From: a virus
Direction: 5' to 3' (one strand)
Length of the DNA: 27,298 nt
Virus record (IMG/VR): IMGVR_UViG_3300050015_000759
Span: 1-27,298 of that record
The notes beneath the pieces are model-generated. The model ran no database searches and had not been told where the DNA came from. It saw only the letters and a program-made list of their open reading frames with translations. Both the position numbers and the translations under genes were made by a program. Shown here one piece after another: positions 16,380 to 22,171 of the stretch; position 1 is the first letter of the stretch, and each line of letters begins with the position of its first letter.

Positions 16380-16410
16380 CAAAGGTACTAAGAATCTGCC
16401 GAATCTACAA
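16380..16410 (-). promoter_or_regulatory. Bacteroidetes-type promoter for the exonuclease operon
   Basis: On the minus strand TTG (16410-16408), a 20-nt spacer and TACCTTTG (16387-16380), 25 bp before the exonuclease start. Same spacing and same -7 box as the promoters at 17332 and 19521. Confidence 0.65.
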
Positions 16411-16445
16411 CCTTTTAACCAATTATTTTTGCCCTTTAACAATAT

Positions 16446-16757
16446 TTAACACAACATATCTATATTTTTTCTTAAATCATCACTGAGAAGAACCAGGTAG
16501 AGACCTGCATTAGCCTTCTCGACGATGAGATCTTTGGTGCTGGCCATCTCATCTAACACAGCAATGATATTCTCGGGTCTAACCCTTAACTTAAGACTCT
16601 CCTTCTCTAGGTAGAGAGTGTATCGCTCCTGCCGTCTGCTATTGAAATGGTGCACACGGATAAGTAACATGATAACCCACAACGGAACATCTTCCTTAAA
16701 AAAACTTAGAGCCCCCTCCGTAACAACACTATACGGCACACTAGATCTTGTATTCAT
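16446..16757 (-). CDS. Hypothetical 103-aa protein, possible winged helix
   Basis: Helix-rich with a possible winged-helix layout: VPLWVIMLLIRVHHF, then RPENIIAVLDEMASTKDLI as a recognition-type unit, then a beta pair NAGLYLVLLS. It lies between the ExoX-C-like protein (6 bp) and the exonuclease promoter region. No family recognised; a small DNA-binding or adaptor role is possible. Confidence 0.6.
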   Translation of the reverse strand: MNTRSSVPYSVVTEGALSFFKEDVPLWVIMLLIRVHHFNSRRQERYTLYLEKESLKLRVRPENIIAVLDEMASTKDLIVEKANAGLYLVLLSDDLRKNIDMLC

Positions 16758-16763
16758 AACATA

Positions 16764-16964
16764 TTATTTATTGGTTGATTTTATATTCCTTATGCATCGT
16801 TTTATATTGTCTGTGACATTAAAAGAATCACTGTTACTGATAACCCACCATCGCAGATATTCAGGATCTATAGCCATAACAAAACATATCATAGACCCCT
16901 TGTACTTCCCAGTAGGCATCTTATCATCAAAAGCCAAAATTCTTCGTCTAGTTGAAAAAATCAT
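16764..16964 (-). CDS. ExoX C-terminal-like domain protein
   Basis: A 66-aa protein with the signature MPTGKYKGSM (residues ~16-25) and DPEYLRWWVISN, matching the small domain found at the C-terminus of exodeoxyribonuclease X and in stand-alone DUF3820-like proteins (consensus PFGKYKGxxhxxhPxxYLxWh). In ExoX it follows a DEDDh nuclease; here it is separate, two genes upstream of the DEDDy exonuclease. It may supply a DNA-binding function to it in trans. The family match is from memory. Confidence 0.72.
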   Translation of the reverse strand: MIFSTRRRILAFDDKMPTGKYKGSMICFVMAIDPEYLRWWVISNSDSFNVTDNIKRCIRNIKSTNK

Positions 16965-16977
16965 GAAAAATAATTTG

Positions 16978-17050
16978 AGCCGAAGGTAGGAGTCGAACCT
17001 ACAACCTGATGATTACAAAGCACCGGCTCTGCCAATTGAGCTACTTCGGC
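16978..17050 (-). tRNA. tRNA-Thr(UGU)
   Basis: A 73-nt cloverleaf. The acceptor GCCGAAG pairs with CTTCGGC, followed by discriminator T. The D arm is GCTC/GAGC with an AATTGGCA loop. The anticodon loop TTTGTAA gives anticodon UGU. The T arm is GTAGG-TTCGACT-CCTAC. The anticodon stem has one C-U mismatch next to the loop and one G-U. No CCA is encoded. It probably supplements host decoding of ACA codons. Confidence 0.92.
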
Positions 17051-17058
17051 GGCAAAAG

Positions 17059-17099
17059 ACTCGCCCAGGTGCGCTGTTCAAGTGGGAAGCGTGGCGAGT
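17059..17099 (-). terminator. Hairpin between the holin-like gene and the tRNA
   Basis: ACTCGCC and GGCGAGT are perfect inverted repeats separated by 27 nt. On the minus strand the right arm is followed by CTTTTG. It could be an intrinsic terminator of the holin-like transcript or a tRNA 5' processing element. The large loop and short U run make it imperfect. Confidence 0.45.
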
Positions 17100-17111
17100 A
17101 CTGTTTGTCAT

Positions 17112-17294
17112 TTAGACCGTCTTAGGGTCATCAGCATCCTTACCCAGGATCTGACCGATACCTGCAACAACAGCAGTAGCAAGACCAACGACAGCAGCCA
17201 CTGGAAATGCAGAGGCAAAAATAGCAATAAACGTACATACGGCACCGACAATAGTGATGATACCCGTAGTAGTAGTTTTCCAACTTGTAGCCAT
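17112..17294 (-). CDS. Holin-like small membrane protein
   Basis: A 60-aa product if started at the ATG at 17294; the longer frame from 17429 reads through the promoter and is unlikely. It begins MATSWKTTTTGIITIVGAV, has two hydrophobic Gly/Ala-rich segments (GIITIVGAVCTFIAIFASAF and AAVVGLATAVVAGIGQIL), and ends with a polar KDADDPKTV. The pattern SWKTTxTGI...GxILAKD recurs in small Bacteroides phage/prophage holin-like proteins, which permeabilise the inner membrane at lysis. A promoter lies 38 bp upstream. It could alternatively be another small membrane protein; no endolysin gene is adjacent. Confidence 0.7.
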   Translation of the reverse strand: MATSWKTTTTGIITIVGAVCTFIAIFASAFPVAAVVGLATAVVAGIGQILGKDADDPKTV

Positions 17295-17331
17295 AATGAT
17301 AATTTTTAATTTAACGTTAAAAGAATAGCGA

Positions 17332-17362
17332 CAAAGGTAATACATATTTTTCACAAAAACAA
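17332..17362 (-). promoter_or_regulatory. Bacteroidetes-type promoter, left arm
   Basis: Minus-strand TTG (17362-17360), a 20-nt spacer, TACCTTTG (17339-17332), 38 bp upstream of the holin-like gene. A 23-bp stretch covering the -7 box and spacer (17331-17353) is identical to 19520-19542. Confidence 0.65.
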
Positions 17363-17445
17363 TACCCCAGAAAAAATTTCCAGAAAAATATTTTTCACCT
17401 CGTGGGATATATTCGTCATCAGATACCATCCTCTCCTTTGACCCC

Positions 17446-17496
17446 GGCTACGCTTTGCGGGACCCTGGTAGCCCCGCCGTCTGTCGCCGTTGACAG
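17446..17496 (+). promoter_or_regulatory. Leader hairpins before the acidic-tailed 112-aa gene
   Basis: Two inverted repeats precede the ATG at 17513: GGCTAC (17446-17451) with GTAGCC (17468-17473), and CTGTC (17481-17485) with GACAG (17492-17496). The second ends 16 nt before the start codon. They suggest a structured 5' UTR, possibly stabilising a highly expressed early mRNA. No plus-strand promoter matching the consensus was found with confidence. Confidence 0.4.
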
Positions 17497-17512
17497 ATGA
17501 AAAAGCATTCTT

Positions 17513-17851
17513 ATGGCTAATTTTAAGATCAAAGTACTGCAAGCAGCATACGCTGCAGCAGGCAGACATTTCTCAACATTCGATTTAGGACAGTCATTCG
17601 GGATCATTGGGATCAAAGACCCTGCATTTGCAGGCAGAAGGACTGGTCAATTTGGTGAGTATTTACAGTTACGCACACCTGACGGCAAGACGATGAATAT
17701 CACCCTTGCCAGTGGCACGGCAAAAGGTGCAAATAAATTTGAGATCTTTGAGATGATCGCAAACGAGACTGTCACCATTGGCACTAATACCATTCATGAA
17801 GGCGATAAGACCTTCAGAGCAATGGAAGTCGTTGAAGAAGAGGAAGATTAA
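17513..17851 (+). CDS. 112-aa protein with acidic tail, first gene of the right arm
   Basis: It begins MANFKIKVLQAAYAAAGRH and has a compact beta-rich body (GEYLQLRTPDGKTMNITLAS, TVTIGTNTIHEGDKTF) and a C-terminal VVEEEED. Acidic tails of this kind occur in ssDNA-binding and other abundant early proteins, but no OB-fold motif is certain. Codon use is more GC-rich than the genes to its right and it has its own terminator, both consistent with high expression. Unrecognised family; an ssDNA-binding role is only a guess. Confidence 0.7.
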   Translation: MANFKIKVLQAAYAAAGRHFSTFDLGQSFGIIGIKDPAFAGRRTGQFGEYLQLRTPDGKTMNITLASGTAKGANKFEIFEMIANETVTIGTNTIHEGDKTFRAMEVVEEEED

Positions 17852-17868
17852 ACCCCTAACGGGGTTTT
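17851..17868 (+). terminator. Intrinsic terminator
   Basis: AACCCC-TAAC-GGGGTT followed by TT, overlapping the stop codon of the 112-aa gene. Short but perfect 6-bp stem. The following 18-bp-free stretch to 18053 has only weak inverted repeats and no gene. Confidence 0.6.
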
Positions 17869-18053
17869 GCCCCCCTTCACCGCAAACTCCACATGCATGG
17901 TTTAGGAGATTATAGTATAACCCTCGCGTAATCATAACGAGACGGAACTATCTACTCATATTCTCTTAGATCATGCATTTTTTTCCCTAAATAGGTAGTA
18001 GCCGCAACGGCGATTGAGTTGATATACCTTTTCACCCCTTAATAACAAACACA

Positions 18054-18227
18054 ATGATTAATAAAGCAGTTTGGATATCAGATGGTAATAGTGAGTCAGA
18101 GAGGCAGAATACGCTTAATATTCTATTCCTTGAAGGATGGACAGTGAAAATGATTTCTCCCCAAAATGCAACATCTAAAGTATATGCTGGCGTAATGTAT
18201 ATATTGGAGAAAAACCCTGGACATTAA
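18054..18227 (+). CDS. Hypothetical 57-aa protein
   Basis: A short frame beginning MINKAVWISDGNSESERQN, with a mixed alpha/beta feel (TLNILFLEGWTVKMISPQ, VYAGVMYILEKNPGH). The layout hxIxD...LxxGWxVxxh resembles the first half of a small Rossmann-like unit, where a nucleotide- or acceptor-binding strand is followed by a helix and a second strand. The start follows an A-rich stretch (AACAAACACA) typical of Bacteroidetes initiation regions, and a terminator lies 45 bp downstream. Unrecognised. Confidence 0.55.
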   Translation: MINKAVWISDGNSESERQNTLNILFLEGWTVKMISPQNATSKVYAGVMYILEKNPGH

Positions 18228-18271
18228 ATAGCAAACACGATGAATATTCGGACGTAAAACATTGATGTTCA

Positions 18272-18310
18272 GGGGGAGAAGGTCTCACGCTCCCCATTTC
18301 CCCCTTTTTT
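18272..18310 (+). terminator. Intrinsic terminator
   Basis: GGGGAG (18273-18278) pairs with CTCCCC (18290-18295); alternatively GGGGG (18272-18276) pairs with CCCCC (18300-18304) just before six T residues. Either fold ends with a U tract. Confidence 0.7.
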
Positions 18311-18353
18311 CATATTCTCCATTTTACATTCAATTATTTAATAGCTAAATATT

Positions 18354-18590
18354 ATGAAGACAACTATATTTCTTATTTTACTGATGGCTCTTATGGCCTC
18401 ATGTACACCACCTGACACCAGCCTCACTAAGGTAGTTATCTTAGAGGTAAGACCCAGGATACATATGGATTATATCACTTATAAGGTGAAAATTCTAGAC
18501 TATTCTACCGTTGGTTATGTGTCTCTATATAATGAGTTTGATCCTGGAGATACTATTGTCGTCAAGAGGTGTGAAATATCTATCAATTAA
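18354..18590 (+). CDS. Small phage lipoprotein
   Basis: A 78-aa protein with a signal peptide MKTTIFLILLMALMASC whose lipobox LMASC puts the lipidated cysteine at residue 17. The mature ~62-residue domain is beta-rich (TKVVILEVRPRIHMDYIT, YKVKILDYSTVGYVSLY, PGDTIVVKRC) and has one more cysteine near the end. Phage lipoproteins of this size often act in superinfection exclusion or lysis at the cell envelope, but neither can be assigned. It sits alone between a terminator and a structured non-coding stretch. Confidence 0.8.
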   Translation: MKTTIFLILLMALMASCTPPDTSLTKVVILEVRPRIHMDYITYKVKILDYSTVGYVSLYNEFDPGDTIVVKRCEISIN

Positions 18591-18592
18591 CA

Positions 18593-18881
18593 CATATGTA
18601 TCTTTAACACCACTGTAACTAAGTAAAGGCCTCTTATCAGGTGGTACAGGGTAAAGGAGAAAGATCATATGGAGAGATGCCAAGCTGATAACCTAACAAC
18701 CTATTATTTTATTATTCATTAACCAATATATATGGCTATGCATAATGTATTCTTATAAACAATAATTAAATATCGTTTGGGCTTTAAGCCTTCTGGGTTA
18801 CACAAATAAAATATATGCTCAGTAAACATTGCCACCGTTTAAATATCATCTAATGGTGGGACGTGGGAAGTCGGTGTCCCA
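18593..18881 (+). ncRNA. Structured non-coding stretch, possible small RNA
   Basis: The 343-bp gap between two genes contains no plausible gene. It starts with a long stem: CATATG-T-ATCTTT (18593-18605) pairs with AAAGAT-CATATG (18660-18671), 12 bp with one bulged T. Inside it, CTGTA/TACAG or CCAC/GTGG can pair as alternatives. It ends with a hairpin TGGGAC (18857-18862)/GTCCCA (18876-18881). The strand is assumed from gene direction. No known RNA family is recognised. Confidence 0.4.
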
Positions 18882-18933
18882 ATAATTTCAATTTAACTAT
18901 GATGTCCTAATTTTCATTTAATCATTTAATTTT

Positions 18934-19173
18934 ATGGCACGTAAACACACGGAGGATGAAGTGCTAAGAGCACTGTCCCTCAAAAAAGATTGTAAAGTTG
19001 ACCGTTATGATGGTGAGATTAAGATCTTAACAGATAAGATCTGGGATAAGAACATACCTGATTATATCCGTAACCCTCATAAGTCTTTTGACTTGGGTAA
19101 TGGTAGCTGGGGTAGCATTGACTTTTTAGTCAATTATCTGGGATATCGTATTATCTATGTAGGGGAGTTTTAA
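18934..19173 (+). CDS. Hypothetical 79-aa protein
   Basis: It begins MARKHTEDEVLRALSLKKD; the N-terminal part is helical and basic, followed by beta-like stretches (GEIKILTDKIW, GSIDFLVNYLGYRIIYVG). The ATG follows an ATTTAAT-rich leader. Unrecognised. Spacing to the next gene is 10 bp, so the pair is probably co-transcribed. Confidence 0.65.
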   Translation: MARKHTEDEVLRALSLKKDCKVDRYDGEIKILTDKIWDKNIPDYIRNPHKSFDLGNGSWGSIDFLVNYLGYRIIYVGEF

Positions 19174-19183
19174 ATCTCATGCT

Positions 19184-19369
19184 ATGTGTAACTGTAAGAA
19201 GACAGAGATTCATAAAGATAAGCATCTTGAAGATCTCACCATACCTGAGTTAATATCTCTCGTTGGCAGAGCACAAAATATGATCTCATATAAAAGACGT
19301 CAGAATTGGAATCAGGATGTATCTAGTCATACAACTGAGATATCTTGGGGATCTAAGGGGAGGGTCTAG
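19184..19369 (+). CDS. Hypothetical 61-aa protein
   Basis: Starts MCNCKKTEIHKDKH, with Cys and His residues that could bind a metal, then an amphipathic helix (LEDLTIPELISLVGRAQNMI) and a basic segment (YKRRQNWNQ). The helix resembles the SLxELxxLxxxA helices of small phage coiled-coil proteins. Two GC hairpins follow directly. Confidence 0.6.
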   Translation: MCNCKKTEIHKDKHLEDLTIPELISLVGRAQNMISYKRRQNWNQDVSSHTTEISWGSKGRV

Positions 19370-19372
19370 GCA

Positions 19373-19422
19373 CCCGCTACGCGGGCAGAGAGGAATATTG
19401 TTAATACGGGGGCTTCGCCCCC
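19373..19422 (+). terminator. Two GC-rich hairpins at end of the unit
   Basis: CCCGC-TAC-GCGGG (19373-19385) and GGGGGC-TTC-GCCCCC (19408-19422). Neither has a U tract on either strand, so they may be bidirectional barriers or RNA 3'-end stabilisers. They lie between the plus-strand genes and a minus-strand promoter at 19521. Confidence 0.5.
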
Positions 19423-19520
19423 ATATACATACCAAATTGTATTTGCTTTAAAGAAGCATTTATCTGATCCAACAGGTGTTGTTCCTGAAGTGTAGTCTCG
19501 GTGTTTCTCCATTGACGATA

Positions 19521-19552
19521 CAAAGGTAATACATATTTTTCAATTATCCAAA
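19521..19552 (-). promoter_or_regulatory. Orphan minus-strand Bacteroidetes-type promoter
   Basis: TTTG (19552-19549), a 20-nt spacer and TACCTTTG (19528-19521) fit the consensus perfectly and share 23 bp with the promoter at 17332. It points left, against the plus-strand genes 19369-17513, where no convincing minus-strand gene exists. It may make an antisense RNA or a short leaderless message. Confidence 0.55.
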
Positions 19553-19595
19553 TGTTTTAAGAATATTTACACAACAAACACATATTATAGCTAAA

Positions 19596-20261
19596 ATGAA
19601 AAAACTATCGTCTCTTGTTTACGATTTTTCTCATGGTGATCTTGCAATAAAACCACTAATAGAATGGGAATTTTATATTGCAGCTTGTAATGCATTAAAA
19701 TATAGAGAGAATTTTAATATATCATTAGTAACAGGTCCTGCAGTATTAAGGCATCTTGGATTTGCTCGTAGAATACCATATCAAATAATTAATATCTATG
19801 AAGTAGATCGTGAAATATATAATGGAATACTTTTGAAGACAAATAAGCTAAAAAATGTAAAGGTACATCTCGAATCTATTCATAAAAGTAATGATCCATT
19901 TATTGATTGTGACTTAACATGCGTCAGTGATATTACTGCCATAAAAATGTGTATTGAAAATCAATCTAAAATAAGTGGTGGTAAAGCTTTTATATGGAGT
20001 GTTTCTTTGAGGAATAAAGAAGGCTTAGATGCGTCAAAGATAATTGCAACCATTTTTCGATCTATAGGTGTAAAGGCCATTTTATCGGAACATGAAATGC
20101 CTCTTAAGCATTATAGAAAAGCAACACCTAAAGGTGGATATAAAAATTATTATTTAAGGCAGTTATATATTCAGATATCTGGACGAGTAATTAATTATAT
20201 CTGTTACAAATATGATGCTGGTGGTGGTTGTATGTTAACATGTTTTATGAGTTATATATGA
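19596..20261 (+). CDS. 221-aa protein of the radical SAM cassette, possible Rossmann/methyltransferase-like
   Basis: Begins MKKLSSLVYDFSHGDLAIKP. The middle resembles a class I methyltransferase-like Rossmann fold: a Gly-containing strand-loop (ISLVTGPAVLRHLG, 42-55), a strand ending in acid (IINIYEVDREIYNGIL, 64-79), and later strands DLTCVSDITAI and GKAFIWSVSL. The SAM-binding GxGxG is not clear, so this is tentative. The C-terminus contains GGGCMLTCF. Its stop overlaps the radical SAM start by 4 bp (ATGA), so the two are coupled. The cassette is visibly more AT-rich than the 17513 gene, suggesting recent acquisition. Unknown function. Confidence 0.75.
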   Translation: MKKLSSLVYDFSHGDLAIKPLIEWEFYIAACNALKYRENFNISLVTGPAVLRHLGFARRIPYQIINIYEVDREIYNGILLKTNKLKNVKVHLESIHKSNDPFIDCDLTCVSDITAIKMCIENQSKISGGKAFIWSVSLRNKEGLDASKIIATIFRSIGVKAILSEHEMPLKHYRKATPKGGYKNYYLRQLYIQISGRVINYICYKYDAGGGCMLTCFMSYI

Positions 20262-21100
20262 GCAAGCTATTGATCAATTCATGTGATGGTGCATATTCTA
20301 GTCTTGATGTTAGATTTACCAAATACTGTGATAATGCATGCCCATTTTGTGTTGAAAAGACAGGCATTGAGGCGATGAAGATGAATGTGCAAGAGATGGT
20401 TAAGTCGACAATTACGTCTGGTATTAAAAACGTGTTGATACTTGGGGGAGAGCCATTTCTATATCCATCGAGCTTAATTTACTATATCAAAGGAATACGC
20501 GAACATGTAGATAAAATATATATCACAACCTCTCTACCCGCAACTTTTGCAGTAAATCCCGAGCTCTGTAATGAGATCTTAGACCTAATTGATGGCCTCA
20601 ACGTATCAATTCAACACTATATTCCAGAAGTAAATAATATGGCGCTTAGAGCGTCTAAAACTCATAATAGAATAGATATTCTTAAAGAGTTAAATAAAGA
20701 GTATGCTGATAAAATCCGAACGTCTATAAATCTTGTTGCTGGCATAATATGGGATAAAGATTCTCTAACAAAATGCCTGAAAGCCCTAGATAATATAGGT
20801 TGTAAAAATATTAAGATTAATGAGCTTCAAAATAGTGGTATGTATTCATCTTATGAGAAATGTATGGGAATTAAACTTCCATCACCATTTGCCCATGGAT
20901 GCCAAACATCAATTAAAATTGAAGGAATTAAAGCCAATCTAATATTAAAGAGAAGTTGTTTTATGACGGAATCAAGTGGTAGGGCTTCAATACTAGACAT
21001 GGCAAAAGCTTTTTTGCGAATATTTATTAAATCAAATCATAAATTTAAAGTATTGTATGAAAACGGGAAAATTGAAAATGGATGGCTTAAGAAGGCCTGA
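20258..21100 (+). CDS. Radical SAM enzyme
   Basis: A 280-aa protein from the ATG at 20258 (the ATGA overlap is preferred over the upstream ATG at 20228). The [4Fe-4S] motif is C24-DNA-C28-PF-C31, the canonical CxxxCxxC, after the MoaA-like strand SSLDVRFTKY. The SAM amino-group contact GGEP is at 63-66 in VLILGGEPFL. The rest has TIM-barrel-like strands (INLVAGIIWD, KNIKINELQNSG). The C-terminal ~70 residues are basic, contain two more cysteines (HGCQTS, KRSCFM) and end in VLYENGKIENGWLKK, which may be a substrate or auxiliary-cluster region. It generates a 5'-deoxyadenosyl radical; the substrate is unknown. Candidates are a peptide (RiPP maturase), tRNA or a nucleotide. Confidence 0.9.
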   Translation: MSKLLINSCDGAYSSLDVRFTKYCDNACPFCVEKTGIEAMKMNVQEMVKSTITSGIKNVLILGGEPFLYPSSLIYYIKGIREHVDKIYITTSLPATFAVNPELCNEILDLIDGLNVSIQHYIPEVNNMALRASKTHNRIDILKELNKEYADKIRTSINLVAGIIWDKDSLTKCLKALDNIGCKNIKINELQNSGMYSSYEKCMGIKLPSPFAHGCQTSIKIEGIKANLILKRSCFMTESSGRASILDMAKAFLRIFIKSNHKFKVLYENGKIENGWLKKA

Positions 21101-21233
21101 TCTAATTACATCATTAACAAAAAAAGTTATTGATCTTGAAAAAGAGATTAGATCTCTTAGATCAAAAAATAGCAACTCAAATATTGAGTTTTCTGGTTGT
21201 CATAGAAGTGGAAGAAATGTAGGACATTGTTGA
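21078..21233 (+). CDS. 51-aa Cys-containing peptide, candidate radical SAM substrate
   Basis: The ATG lies 23 bp inside the end of the radical SAM gene in another frame. Residues ~8-30 form an amphipathic leader-like helix (LITSLTKKVIDLEKEIRSLR). A polar Ser/Asn linker follows, then a short C-terminal core, FSGCHRSGRNVGHC, with two cysteines, one of them the last residue. Leader helix plus Cys/Gly/Ser core is the layout of ribosomally made, post-translationally modified peptides, whose precursors usually adjoin the maturase gene. It could instead be a small coiled-coil partner. Existence is supported by coupling and a sensible amphipathic pattern. Confidence 0.6.
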   Translation: MDGLRRPDLITSLTKKVIDLEKEIRSLRSKNSNSNIEFSGCHRSGRNVGHC

Positions 21234-21242
21234 TTATAGAAA

Positions 21243-21263
21243 CATTCATAATGTTAACATGAA
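21243..21263 (+). terminator. Short hairpin after the cassette
   Basis: ATTCAT and ATGAAT pair across a 9-nt loop just after the 51-aa gene. It has no U tract, so it may be a weak terminator or the first element of the structured RNA that follows. Confidence 0.3.
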
Positions 21264-21268
21264 TAATC

Positions 21269-21567
21269 CAGCCGAGGTAGCCAGTATATTGTATATCCCT
21301 GAAACCTGTCAGAAATCTATCTTCATCTGTGGGGATATGGCTGAACAGAGAGTGGCACCAAATAGTGCAAAGTCCTTAAGTAGGATATTGGAGGTTGAGT
21401 GACTATTACCTCCGCCAATATAACCCTGCGTTGGTGTGGATATTTGACGCAGGATAAATATGTTTATAGTTATTTGTGAACTCAACTCTGGTACCCATAT
21501 AGCCATGAGGCGGGCTAAGTAAGATACGATTTCTCTCCGCTAGAAGTAGAATGCCAGAGAAGTTCAC
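21269..21567 (+). ncRNA. Chain of four long hairpins, candidate structured RNA
   Basis: No gene fits here. Four consecutive stems occur: (1) CAGCC (21269-21273) and ATATCCC (21293-21299) pair with GGGATAT (21332-21338) and GGCTG (21339-21343); (2) ATATTGG-AGGT (21385-21395) pairs with ACCT...CCAATAT (21408-21421), bulge CCG; (3) CCTGCGT (21425-21431) pairs with ACGCAGG (21447-21453); (4) GTGAAC and CTCTGG (21476-21491) pair with CCAGAG and GTTCAC (21554-21567). It ends 13 bp before a tRNA-like gene. It could be a phage large ornate RNA of the kind found beside tRNA genes, but I recognise no known family. Confidence 0.55.
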
Positions 21568-21580
21568 ATTTAATTTTTAT

Positions 21581-21659
21581 GCGACATAGCTCAATGGTAG
21601 AGTCTCATAGGGATAATTACCCTTTGACGGATAAGGGTTCGACTCCCTTTGTCGCGCCA
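21581..21659 (+). tRNA. tRNA-like gene with extended anticodon stem
   Basis: Acceptor GCGACA pairs with TGTCGC (6 bp), followed by G and encoded CCA. U8-A9, a D arm (GCTC-AATGGTA-GAGT), a 5-nt variable loop (CGGAT) and a T arm (AAGGG-TTCGACT-CCCTT) are all standard. The anticodon arm is not: TCATAGGG and CCCTTTGA form 8 bp with one T-T mismatch around loop ATAATTA, three pairs more than normal. If the loop is read normally the anticodon would be AAU, unusual in bacteria. It may be inactive, a non-canonical decoder or a tRNA mimic. Confidence 0.7.
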
Positions 21660-21688
21660 GTGTTTAGTATAAATTTAAAACAAACAAA

Positions 21689-21766
21689 ATGAAAAACTAT
21701 TTTATTGTTGGAGAAGATGAAGAAGAAGATGATGATCCTTATTCTATTAAAATTGAAGAGTTATGA
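21689..21766 (+). CDS. 25-aa acidic peptide
   Basis: Begins MKNYFIVGEDEEEDDDPYSI. Eight of ten consecutive residues are acidic (GEDEEEDDDP). The ATG follows an AAACAAACAAA leader and its stop overlaps the next ATG by 4 bp. Too short for certainty, but coupling and leader support translation. Possible nucleic-acid mimic or inhibitor. Confidence 0.45.
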   Translation: MKNYFIVGEDEEEDDDPYSIKIEEL

Positions 21767-21879
21767 AAAAACAACATTATTTCAACGATTACATTGTAAA
21801 GGTTTTAAAAAATCTTGTAAAAGGTGAGTGTATTGTATTAGCTTCAATTATAATCCTTAAAATCTGTTTAATATGGTAG
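21763..21879 (+). CDS. 38-aa single-pass membrane peptide
   Basis: Begins MKKQHYFNDYIVKVLKN and ends in one hydrophobic segment CIVLASIIILKICLIW. It overlaps the neighbours at both ends (4 bp and 7 bp). Positive residues before the membrane segment suggest an N-in orientation. No family. Confidence 0.45.
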   Translation: MKKQHYFNDYIVKVLKNLVKGECIVLASIIILKICLIW

Positions 21880-22145
21880 CTGTAGCTATACGTTATTGGG
21901 AAGAAGAATATATGGATCATTTTGAAGATGATCAGTGGAAAGAAGATGAAGCTGATTTCGTTGAAATGCCATTACAGTGTTCTGATGAAGAAGGAGAGGA
22001 GTTAATATGCTGTATTTATTGTGGAAATATGAAACCTGCATTATCACCCGATCATGATTTTTGTGCTGACTGTTTATCACCAGCAAGTGATCATCTGGAA
22101 TTTATGGAAGATGTTATTTTAATGCGGGAACTATCAGAAGAATAA
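21873..22145 (+). CDS. Acidic zinc-ribbon protein
   Basis: A 90-aa protein, strongly acidic (EEEYMDHFEDDQWKEDEADF) in the N-terminal half. A zinc ribbon follows, CCIYCGNMKP and DFCADCLSP (C-x2-C...C-x2-C), then an acidic helix (LEFMEDVILMRELSEE). Small acidic zinc proteins in phages are often host-takeover or inhibitor proteins, but nothing specific is recognised. Confidence 0.68.
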   Translation: MVAVAIRYWEEEYMDHFEDDQWKEDEADFVEMPLQCSDEEGEELICCIYCGNMKPALSPDHDFCADCLSPASDHLEFMEDVILMRELSEE

Positions 22146-22171
22146 TTTATTAATCTTAAAAACAAAATCAA

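Noticed and set aside
17295-17429. Long N-terminal extension of the holin-like protein
   Set aside because: It would be translated from DNA that contains the promoter, and the ATG at 17294 gives a complete holin-like product.
19366-19512. 48-aa minus-strand frame directly after the orphan promoter
   Set aside because: The product lacks protein-like organisation and runs through both GC hairpins; kept only as a note in the findings.
21581-21659. Suppressor tRNA (UAA-reading) interpretation
   Set aside because: A UUA anticodon would need a loop without U33; the only normally placed triplet is AAU, and no stop reassignment is seen in the window's genes.
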